Source: Bacteroidales bacterium
GTDB lineage: Bacteria > Bacteroidota > Bacteroidia > Bacteroidales > UBA932
Direction of reading: 5' to 3'
Assembly: GCA_020026355.1 (NCBI GenBank)
Contig: JAHHQP010000025.1
Location: 1-26,659, forward strand
Length of the DNA stretch: 26,659 bases
Shown: positions 8,406-14,189 of the stretch, piece by piece
Layout: each line of letters starts with the position of its first letter
Position numbering within the stretch: position 1 is the stretch's first letter
Translations under genes and position numbers: made by a program
The notes under the pieces: model-generated
Database searches by the model: none
What the model saw: the letters and a program-made list of their open reading frames with translations, nothing else
What the model was told of the DNA's origin: nothing

Positions 8406-9377
8406 TCATCTTATGTGTATCGTTCCTGTCTTGTAATCTCTCTTATAGGTAAAGTCCGCGAAATTCTTCAGCAGGTCCAGGGAGTAGCTGACTCCATCGC
8501 TGATCCTGACTTCTCCTGCCGCGATGTCCAGTTTCGGCACCTCCGGTGAATCGATCACGATTTCAATACCGAAGGCTTTCTCGAACTTCCTCATCAGATC
8601 GGCGAAAGCGATGCCGCTGATGTCGATCAGTCCGTCCGTCCAATAAATGTCCGACTCCTCGAAGGAGCTCATCTTTTCGAGACGTCCATGGTTCATGATG
8701 ACTTTCTCTCCCGGTTTCATGATCAGTTTCTGGTTTTTACCGGCAGTGACCCTGACAGAACCTTCAACGAGCACTGCTGTGAATATGTGGTTCTCTTCAT
8801 CAGCATTGACATTGAACTTGGTTCCCAGAACCTCTATATCAGAAGCATAAGTATTGACGACAAAAGGTTGTTCGGCATTGTGGGCCACCTCGAAATAAGC
8901 CTCTCCTTCCAGTTCGACCTTCCTGACCTTGCGGTCAAAGCGGTTCGGATAGGTCAGTCTTGCACCGGAATTCAGCTTGACGATACTGCCGTCGCTGAGG
9001 GTGAGATCCAGAATCTGTCCGGGAGAAGCCTCGATGGTCGTGCGCCCTTCAGCGAGATTGTCGGAGATCTTCTCAGGCACGATGTCCCACGCTACGAAAG
9101 CGATCGCCGCGATAGCGGCCACATTGGCCAGAGCAATCATTACCTTACGGAAGATGTCATGACGACGGATCTGAAATCTGCTGCGGCAGTCTCCATGCTC
9201 GAGGAGTTCCAGCGGGGCCTCCATGAGATAGGTCTCATAAAGGGCACTGGCCTTGCGGTAAGTTGCTTTGTTCTCTTCGCTGAGAGACAGCCATTCGCTG
9301 ATCGCCTGCCTTTCGGAAGAGGTGGACTCTCCGCGGAAATACCTGTATAGCTGAGCTTGCGTGATCTGTTTTTTCAT
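8406..9377 (-). CDS. FecR-family anti-sigma factor
   Basis: 323 aa. Short cytoplasmic N-terminal sigma-binding part (1-75, with the usual LYRYFRGESTSSERQAISEW pattern), one membrane segment about 79-97 (VMIALANVAAIAAIAFVAW), FecR periplasmic domain about 113-212 (EASPGQILDLTLSDGSIVKLNSGARLTYP split over 116-144, then FNVNADEENHIFTAVLVEGS), and a C-terminal DUF4974-like STN-type domain from about 252 (DISGIAFADLMRKFEKAFGIEIVI). It holds the ECF sigma at the inner membrane until the STN domain of the SusC transporter signals. It is divergent from the sigma gene and 202 bp upstream of that susC, on the same strand. No terminator for it was found before susC on the minus strand, so read-through is possible. 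Confidence 0.94.
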   Translation of the reverse strand: MKKQITQAQLYRYFRGESTSSERQAISEWLSLSEENKATYRKASALYETYLMEAPLELLEHGDCRSRFQIRRHDIFRKVMIALANVAAIAAIAFVAWDIVPEKISDNLAEGRTTIEASPGQILDLTLSDGSIVKLNSGARLTYPNRFDRKVRKVELEGEAYFEVAHNAEQPFVVNTYASDIEVLGTKFNVNADEENHIFTAVLVEGSVRVTAGKNQKLIMKPGEKVIMNHGRLEKMSSFEESDIYWTDGLIDISGIAFADLMRKFEKAFGIEIVIDSPEVPKLDIAAGEVRISDGVSYSLDLLKNFADFTYKRDYKTGTIHIR

Positions 9378-9443
9378 TTTCTGTGTACGATTCTTCTTTC
9401 TCTTTACTAATAAGAGTGACTTTCAAGGGCAGATTGACGCGGA

Positions 9444-9454
9444 AATTCCGACTT
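9444..9454 (-). promoter_or_regulatory. 11-base motif AAGTCGGAATT upstream of fecR
   Basis: Second copy of the 11-mer found before susC, here 67-77 bases before the fecR start. It overlaps an inverted repeat, CGGAA-A-TTCCG (9440-9450). No TAnnTTTG element was found on the minus strand before fecR, which is compatible with a non-housekeeping promoter. Functional role is inferred. Confidence 0.35.
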
Positions 9455-9570
9455 TTTTTGAAATTTCCTTCATTTTCTTCCTTTTAGAACAATTTCCGAT
9501 ACCCATCGGCACAGTTCATCTGAAAAGCCAGGTATAAATCGCCCTATCAACGGCAAGTTTCAGGTTGAAG

Positions 9571-9602
9571 CTTGTAAAATTTATACGAATTGTATATTTT
9601 TG
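9571..9602 (+). promoter_or_regulatory. Promoter of the ECF sigma gene (Bacteroidota -33/-7 type)
   Basis: CTTG (9571-9574, one mismatch to TTTG), 20-base spacer, then TATTTTTG (9595-9602), a full match to TAnnTTTG. Transcription would begin near 9609, about 20 bases before the ATG. This implies that the sigma gene is read by the housekeeping sigma, not only by itself. Confidence 0.6.
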
Positions 9603-9628
9603 ATATTCTCAAACTTCGACGATAATCC

Positions 9629-10204
9629 ATGACAGGAGGAAATACACCAAATAAAATGACGGAATGGTTCAATATCCTGAATCAGGAAAGGGTGCGTTTC
9701 GTCAGATTGGCCGTCCGCTTCGTTGTGGATCCCGAGATCGCTGAGGACATCGTCCAGGACAGCTTGATCGACTTCGTCAGGGTAATGGACCGGAAAGACA
9801 TCGTCAATATCAAGTCCTATTTCTCGGTCATCGTCAAGAACAACTGCCTGCATTATCTCAAGAACAGCAAGCACCCCGGCTTCTCGCTGGAGTCGGACGG
9901 AGAACTGATCATGGAGAACATCCGGATCCTTTCTGAAGAGATTGAAGATACTACCGGACAGATGAATGACCTGAAAAAGATTCTCGACAGCTGCAAAGAA
10001 CAGTTGCCGGAGCTGTCCGTGAAGGTTTTTGCCGCGAAGAGACTGGAAGGGCTTTCCTACAAGGAGATCGCGAAGAAGTTCGGAATCACGGAGCGCAGGG
10101 TCAATACCGAAATCCAGAGGGCACAGAAAGTTTTCCGTGAGGAGTTCAAGGATTACCGTCTGCTGATGCCTGTCGGTCTGGTGATCCTCTGCTCGTGGAT
10201 GTAG
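9629..10204 (+). CDS. ECF-type RNA polymerase sigma factor
   Basis: 191 aa. Sigma region 2 about 17-80 (PEIAEDIVQDSLIDFVRVMD, IKSYFSVIVKNNCLHYLK) and region 4 about 120-172 with the helix-turn-helix GLSYKEIAKKFGITERRV. The linker between them has no recognisable domain. The C-terminus carries an extra hydrophobic tail, YRLLMPVGLVILCSWM, seen in some Bacteroidota ECF sigma factors and possibly membrane-associated. The ATG at 9629 is used; an internal ATG at 9656 (MTEWF) is possible. Divergent from fecR, whose product should be its anti-sigma factor; the target is most likely the adjacent susC operon. Confidence 0.93.
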   Translation: MTGGNTPNKMTEWFNILNQERVRFVRLAVRFVVDPEIAEDIVQDSLIDFVRVMDRKDIVNIKSYFSVIVKNNCLHYLKNSKHPGFSLESDGELIMENIRILSEEIEDTTGQMNDLKKILDSCKEQLPELSVKVFAAKRLEGLSYKEIAKKFGITERRVNTEIQRAQKVFREEFKDYRLLMPVGLVILCSWM

Positions 10205-10303
10205 TCATTTCCTCCGAATAGGAACTCACTCCGAACTTTTCGGGAAATAAGCACAGCCTCATCTGAAAAAGATGGGAAGATATTCAATTTGTATGTAAAA
10301 AAA

Positions 10304-10332
10304 TACGCACAAACTCTGAAAATTTGTGCGTA
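10304..10332 (-). terminator. Second, strong intrinsic terminator after ssrA
   Basis: TACGCACAAA (10304-10313) and TTTGTGCGTA (10323-10332) form a perfect 10-bp stem with a 9-base loop. On the minus strand the stem is followed by a run of seven T (complement of the A-run 10297-10303). It stands about 20 bases beyond the first ssrA terminator. The same hairpin read on the plus strand has no T-run; it may still serve as the 3' end of the convergent sigma-factor mRNA. Confidence 0.75.
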
Positions 10333-10352
10333 AACTTGTACATAAATCGCTT

Positions 10353-10373
10353 AAAAACATTGATAATCAATGT
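10353..10373 (-). terminator. First intrinsic terminator after ssrA
   Basis: ACATTGA (10357-10363), loop TAA, TCAATGT (10367-10373), a 7-bp stem followed on the minus strand by TTTTT (complement of 10353-10357). It lies directly after the tmRNA 3' end. Confidence 0.7.
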
Positions 10374-10379
10374 ATATAG

Positions 10380-10775
10380 TGGAGATGGGCGGACTCGAAC
10401 CGCCGTCCAAACATCGCACCCGATAGCTTTCTACACGTTTAGTCCTGCTTTGGTTTTCGATCAGGGACTGCCGCAGAACCGGCCATCCCTGACTTATCCT
10501 CTAAATCTTGGCGGAGCGTAGAGGAGTAACTCCGTGCATCCGGTTTGAATGATACTCCTGAGCCCGGACATAACCAGCCTAAAGTCCGGAGGAATACTCG
10601 TCGGGGGCGCATCCTTGGCGCTCCGGATTAAGGTAGTGTGCTTAGCAGACTACGCAGCGAGTGCATAATTGTTGTTGCCAACTAAAATTGTGGAAGCTGA
10701 GATTAACGGGCAAACTACCGACGCCCGACGTGCTTACCACCCGATGTCATATGCTGTCAAAACCAGAACATCCCC
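10380..10775 (-). ncRNA. ssrA: tmRNA (transfer-messenger RNA)
   Basis: 396 nt. The 5' end GGGGATG (complement of 10769-10775) pairs with CATCTCC at the 3' end (complement of 10381-10387), with one G-U pair, then discriminator A at 10380; CCA is not encoded. The T-arm GGCGGTTCGAGTCCGCC is intact, and the 5' part has the conserved CTGGTTTTGACA segment. The tag reading frame lies at 10679-10650: GGC AAC AAC AAT TAT GCA CTC GCT GCG TAG, encoding GNNNYALAA. tmRNA with SmpB frees ribosomes stalled on broken mRNA and adds this tag for proteolysis. Confidence 0.97.
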
Positions 10776-10785
10776 GTGGTGAATG

Positions 10786-10793
10786 CAAATATA
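10786..10793 (-). promoter_or_regulatory. -7 element of the ssrA promoter
   Basis: On the minus strand TATATTTG (complement of 10786-10793) fits TAnnTTTG and lies 11 bases before the tmRNA 5' end, the right distance. A TTTG element at 19-21 bases was not found; the nearest lies about 30 bases upstream. Confidence 0.6.
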
Positions 10794-10843
10794 GGGAGAT
10801 TCTGCAGATATTTAACTTTTTTTCAAAAAAAATGTTGATTTTA

Positions 10844-10874
10844 TTTGGAGGCAATGATTTTTTTCCTACCTTTG
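10844..10874 (+). promoter_or_regulatory. Promoter of tRNA-Val (perfect Bacteroidota consensus)
   Basis: TTTG (10844-10847), 19-base spacer, TACCTTTG (10867-10874): full match to the Bacteroidota housekeeping promoter. Transcription would start near 10881, about 34 bases before the mature tRNA. It is back-to-back with the ssrA promoter. Confidence 0.85.
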
Positions 10875-10914
10875 CAATCCCAAACAACGAAAGGGAACAG
10901 TTCTTAAAGAATTC

Positions 10915-10989
10915 GGGAGCATAGCTCAGTTGGTTCAGAGCGTCTGCCTTACAAGCAGAGGGTCGGGGGTTCGACTCCCTCTGCTCCCA
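10915..10989 (+). tRNA. tRNA-Val (anticodon TAC)
   Basis: 75 nt. Acceptor GGGAGCA/TGCTCCC, D-arm with TAGCTCAGTTGGTTCAGAGC, anticodon arm TCTGC-CTTACAA-GCAGA giving anticodon TAC (valine), T-arm GGGGG-TTCGACT-CCCTC with one G-T pair, discriminator A at 10989. CCA is not encoded. It is a single tRNA gene followed by its own terminator. Confidence 0.97.
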
Positions 10990-11000
10990 CTACAACCAGA

Positions 11001-11030
11001 AAGCAGTCTGATTCTTCAGGCTGCTTTTTT
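11001..11030 (+). terminator. Intrinsic terminator of tRNA-Val
   Basis: AAGCAGTCTGA (11001-11011), loop TTCT, TCAGGCTGCTT (11016-11026): an 11-bp stem with one G-T pair, running into TTTTTT (11025-11030). Confidence 0.85.
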
Positions 11031-11058
11031 CGTATATACTGCCCTGAGAGCCGGCAGG

Positions 11059-11095
11059 AAACAAGACTCCTGCAACCGACCATAAACAAGACTCC
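11059..11095. repeat. 12-bp direct repeat at the operon terminator
   Basis: AAACAAGACTCC occurs at 11059-11070 and again at 11084-11095, 25 bases apart. The second copy is the 3' arm plus T-tract of the operon terminator (read on the minus strand); the first is the loop and arm of a small hairpin GCAGGA/TCCTGC (11054-11073). It looks like a partly duplicated terminator. Confidence 0.55.
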
Positions 11096-11127
11096 CGGAC
11101 CCGCCACGACGGCAGTTCCGGGAGTCT
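11084..11127 (-). terminator. Intrinsic terminator at the end of the 15-kb operon
   Basis: TCCGGGAGTCT (11117-11127) and AGACTCCCGGA (11089-11099) form an 11-bp perfect stem with a 17-base loop. On the minus strand it is followed by TGTTTA, a short imperfect T-tract. It lies about 25 bases after the last stop codon (11152). Confidence 0.72.
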
Positions 11128-11151
11128 CATATGATTCAGGAAGCAGTTCCG

Positions 11152-11607
11152 CTACTTATCCTCCATTCTCACCAAAGTCTGTACACGACCTGTTTTCACT
11201 CCTTTCAGGACCATAGTGTCCGCAGTCAAGGAGACCACGGCATATTTGTCTTTCCAGAAGTCACCGGTCTGATGATCATACTGTCCGATCAGGACTGTTC
11301 CCCAGCGCGGGTCTTCCTCGAAATCGAAGCGGCCTTCAAAAGTCTTCGGGGCCTCCGTGAACCCCTTCATGCCGTCCGTGATGACATAGGTCTTGTCATT
11401 CCTGACAAACTCGAAGTGAACGTAGGTTCCCTCCAGCAACGGCTGTCCATCCAGCTCAGCCAGCGTCCAACGACCGGAAATGTTGTTGGCATTGACCTCG
11501 AGCTGCCTCTCGCCTTCCGGCACCACAATTTCCGCTTTCTCGCAGGAAACGGCAGCCATCACGGCCGCAGCCATGCACAGGATGATTTTCGTAAATTTCT
11601 TCAACAT
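11152..11607 (-). CDS. Small lipocalin-like lipoprotein
   Basis: 151 aa. SPII signal with AVSC (Cys22). The rest (about 40-150) is beta-rich, with NISGRWTLAELDGQPLLEGT near the start, a pattern of small Bacteroidota lipocalin-like/META-like lipoproteins in which G-x-W opens the first strand. Last gene of the long minus-strand operon, 2 bp after the DUF1573 stop and just before the terminator. The fold call is by eye; no function can be assigned. A role in envelope binding of a small ligand, or as an inhibitor of the neighbouring protease, would be speculation. Confidence 0.72.
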   Translation of the reverse strand: MLKKFTKIILCMAAAVMAAVSCEKAEIVVPEGERQLEVNANNISGRWTLAELDGQPLLEGTYVHFEFVRNDKTYVITDGMKGFTEAPKTFEGRFDFEEDPRWGTVLIGQYDHQTGDFWKDKYAVVSLTADTMVLKGVKTGRVQTLVRMEDK

Positions 11608-11609
11608 AT

Positions 11610-12104
11610 CTATTCTTCTTTTTTATCTGTTTGTTTTTCTCTGACTTTCACTTCCAGTTTCAGGAAAGCGGCTACCCCTGCCCTGCCTCCATCGGAAGCA
11701 TAGACCCGGACGGTCCGCAGAAATTTCCCGGGATGTCCTTCCGGTCGATAGATCAGCCGGATGAAGCCCTTCTCCCCTGGTCCGATACGCCGCGGTTCCG
11801 GCGTTGCCGTGACACAGGAACAGTTAGGAATCAGCTGGCGGATATCCACCGTTTTCCGGGAAACGTTCCTGAACTTGTAAAGATAGTGCTGAGGTCCGTC
11901 ATTTTCGCAGATCTGACCGGCATCGATGACCGTCTGTTCGAAAAGGAGACAGGCTGCGACCGGATCGAGCCTGGGATTGGAGATGCTGTCTACCTTCTCC
12001 CGAGGAATGATCCGGATCTGAGCTGCCGTCCCGCAAGGGAGCAGCAGCATCAGCATCAAGGTCAATGAGGCCGTGAGTCCTGCAAGATGACGTTCCGTCT
12101 TCAT
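11610..12104 (-). CDS. DUF1573 (ASH-like) exported protein
   Basis: 164 aa from the ATG at 12104, which overlaps the protease stop codon as TAATG; a TTG start at 12113 would add three residues. N-terminal hydrophobic signal peptide (TASLTLMLMLLLPCGTAAQ). The body has the DUF1573 immunoglobulin-like pattern: VIDAGQICEND, YKFRNVSRKTVDIRQLIPNCSC, PGEKGFIRLIYRPEGHPGKF and RTVRVYASDG. Such domains are common in Bacteroidota periplasmic and outer-membrane proteins, with unknown exact role. Translational coupling to the S8 protease suggests a joint function. Confidence 0.85.
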   Translation of the reverse strand: MKTERHLAGLTASLTLMLMLLLPCGTAAQIRIIPREKVDSISNPRLDPVAACLLFEQTVIDAGQICENDGPQHYLYKFRNVSRKTVDIRQLIPNCSCVTATPEPRRIGPGEKGFIRLIYRPEGHPGKFLRTVRVYASDGGRAGVAAFLKLEVKVREKQTDKKEE

Positions 12105-14185
12105 TACATCCAACCGTTGTCAACGTTCTGGTCACGGACCGTGATGACGAAGGACTGCTCCTTAGCACCCTTGATCACCGCCTTGGTCTGACCGGACCTG
12201 AGACCGGTAAAGATCAGTTGGTCTCCCTTGACTTCAACCTTCGCGATCTCTGCATTCTCTACCGTAACCTGGAAGTTGCCGAAATCACCATAGTAGGAAG
12301 GATAGAAAGCCTGTGACTTACCGACTTCCAAGAGGACATTCGGGAAGACCATATCCACCGCTTCTTCCGCACCGGCAAGATTCTGGAGGAACTTGAAGGC
12401 ATTGACCTGTCCACCCATCTGACCTTTGAACGGAGTCAGTTCAAGCTGTTTCTTGTGCACGAATCCAAGGTCTGCCACGTATTTGTAGTAAGTCTTCTTA
12501 CCTTTCATCACCTCGTCGATCGGAGTGACTGAGCGGTAAAGAACATTGATGACATCCTGAGCCTTGAAATGCTTGTGCTGTTCAGCCGCATAGGAAAGTC
12601 CGAGGGCAATGACACCGGATACATGCGGGCAGGCCATGGAAGTTCCCTCCATGTAGCCGTAGCCGGTCATCTCTCCGTTCTCGCCGGTGATGATCGCCGG
12701 AATCGTGGAAAGGATGGCACCGACCGCACCGGTATTGTAACGGTCCACACCGTCACCGTACTCGTAATAGTAGTCGAAGTCTCCACCCGGAGCGGAAATG
12801 GTCGTACCAGGACCGTAGTTGGTGAAGACGGACGGGGTGAAGTCAGCCGCTGTAGAAGCGACGGACACGAATTTCGGATAAGCACCCGGATAGCCTGCGG
12901 AAGGAGCGCTCTCGTTTCCAGCCGCGAAGACCGCGATACCACCGTCCACCACACCGTCCGGAGAACCGGCCGTATGGATGAAGTAATCCAGTGCCTGGAA
13001 CTCGAGCGGGCTGTATTTCTTCCACTCCTCGTCATTTCTGAACTGCGGCTGCCAATCGAAGCCGTTGGCGGTACCTGCGACATAACCCCAGCTGCACTGG
13101 AGAATGACAGCACCGTTGTCTGCCGCATATTTGATGGCACGTACCTCATCGAGAACCGTTCCGAGCCGGTCACCGGAGAAAATCTGGCAGGACATGATCT
13201 TCACACCATTGTCCTCGGTATCACCACCGGCGATGGAACTGATACCCTTGCCATTGTTGTTCTTCGCGGCGATCACGCCGGCAACATGGGTACCGTGTCC
13301 GGAATCAAGGACTTTTCCTGTAGAGATGACACCGGTCTGGTCAGCGAAGTTATAACCGTGGCGGTCACCGGCATAACCGTTGCCGTCATTGTCATAGACA
13401 TCACCGTAGGTTTCGTCCTCATTGACCCACATGCTGGTCTTGAGATCCTCATGGAAGACATCCACACCCTCATCGACCACTGCGACGATGATGGAAGGAT
13501 GTCCCTTGGAGAGTTTCCAAGCCTCTTTCACGCCGACATCAGCTCCTTTGACGAACTTCGGCTGCTCCGGAAGTTTCTGGCCCGGGATCAGCTCTTCCTC
13601 GAACTGGCAGCCCTCATTGACCAGATCCCACTGCCTGCTGGAAAGCGGGTCATTGAAAGTAGTCGTCGGTTTCGCAAGCGCATTGACCATAGCCTTGGTC
13701 AATGGAACCGCCTTGCGATAGTCGGCACGATGAAGCTGGCAGTTGAACTGCACGGAATTCACCTCTCCCAGACGGGAGAAACGCTCAGCGACCTCCTGTA
13801 CCGGAATATCCTTGCTGAAACGCACCACATACCAGAGATCGAAACCGGCTTTTCTGGCCTGATCCTCTGTCCTCGGATCTACCGGGAAGACACGCTCGAT
13901 CCAGTAGCCATCGACCAGATCCAGGATCTCATCGATGCTGAGGATGCCGGAACGGGTCAATGGAGCCTTTTCACCGGATTTCGTTACACCGGCCTGCTCT
14001 AGAACGGATGCGACTGCCGGAGAAAACTTCACGAGAAGTTCACCCTCGAGGGCATCCGGAGTGTACTGAGGCTGCTCCACCTCCAGCTTGCCAGGTGCCG
14101 GGACCTGATTGCTTTCCACACAGGAAACCAGGCCTGCGCCGAACACCATGGCTGCCGCTATGATTGTATTCTTGATCGTATTCAT
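12104..14185 (-). CDS. Subtilisin-like S8 serine protease, surface or periplasmic lipoprotein
   Basis: 693 aa. SPII signal with LVSC (Cys22). An N-terminal region about 40-170 (ALEGELLVKFSPAVA ... NSVQFNCQLHR) resembles an I9-like or fervidolysin-like propeptide. The S8 catalytic domain spans about 215-580 with the full triad: Asp238 in VAVVDEGVD, His297 in DSGHGTHVAG, Ser516 in GTSMACPHVSG; the oxyanion Asn is Asn424 in FAAGNES. The Asp motif has Glu where Thr/Ser is usual (D-E-G). A C-terminal part of about 100 residues looks like a beta-sandwich. It starts 4 bp after the LRR gene stop. It probably cleaves proteins outside the cell for import by the SusC/SusD pair of this operon; the substrate is unknown. 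Confidence 0.93.
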   Translation of the reverse strand: MNTIKNTIIAAAMVFGAGLVSCVESNQVPAPGKLEVEQPQYTPDALEGELLVKFSPAVASVLEQAGVTKSGEKAPLTRSGILSIDEILDLVDGYWIERVFPVDPRTEDQARKAGFDLWYVVRFSKDIPVQEVAERFSRLGEVNSVQFNCQLHRADYRKAVPLTKAMVNALAKPTTTFNDPLSSRQWDLVNEGCQFEEELIPGQKLPEQPKFVKGADVGVKEAWKLSKGHPSIIVAVVDEGVDVFHEDLKTSMWVNEDETYGDVYDNDGNGYAGDRHGYNFADQTGVISTGKVLDSGHGTHVAGVIAAKNNNGKGISSIAGGDTEDNGVKIMSCQIFSGDRLGTVLDEVRAIKYAADNGAVILQCSWGYVAGTANGFDWQPQFRNDEEWKKYSPLEFQALDYFIHTAGSPDGVVDGGIAVFAAGNESAPSAGYPGAYPKFVSVASTAADFTPSVFTNYGPGTTISAPGGDFDYYYEYGDGVDRYNTGAVGAILSTIPAIITGENGEMTGYGYMEGTSMACPHVSGVIALGLSYAAEQHKHFKAQDVINVLYRSVTPIDEVMKGKKTYYKYVADLGFVHKKQLELTPFKGQMGGQVNAFKFLQNLAGAEEAVDMVFPNVLLEVGKSQAFYPSYYGDFGNFQVTVENAEIAKVEVKGDQLIFTGLRSGQTKAVIKGAKEQSFVITVRDQNVDNGWM

Positions 14186-14189
14186 CTAT

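Noticed and set aside
9235..9426. 63-codon minus-strand frame over the fecR start
   Set aside because: It overlaps the strongly supported FecR N-terminus in another frame and has no homology-like features.
10324..10924. Two short plus-strand open frames over the tmRNA and its promoter
   Set aside because: The region is fully explained by ssrA, its terminators and the divergent promoters; the frames have no coding features.
12569..14002. Long plus-strand open frame (477 codons) opposite the S8 protease, and similar long frames opposite the other minus-strand genes (for example 1092-2132, 18518-19843, 23697-25157)
   Set aside because: They mirror the codon pattern of clear genes on the other strand, show no signal peptide or known domain, and are rich in Arg/Asp/Val/His runs typical of antisense frames.
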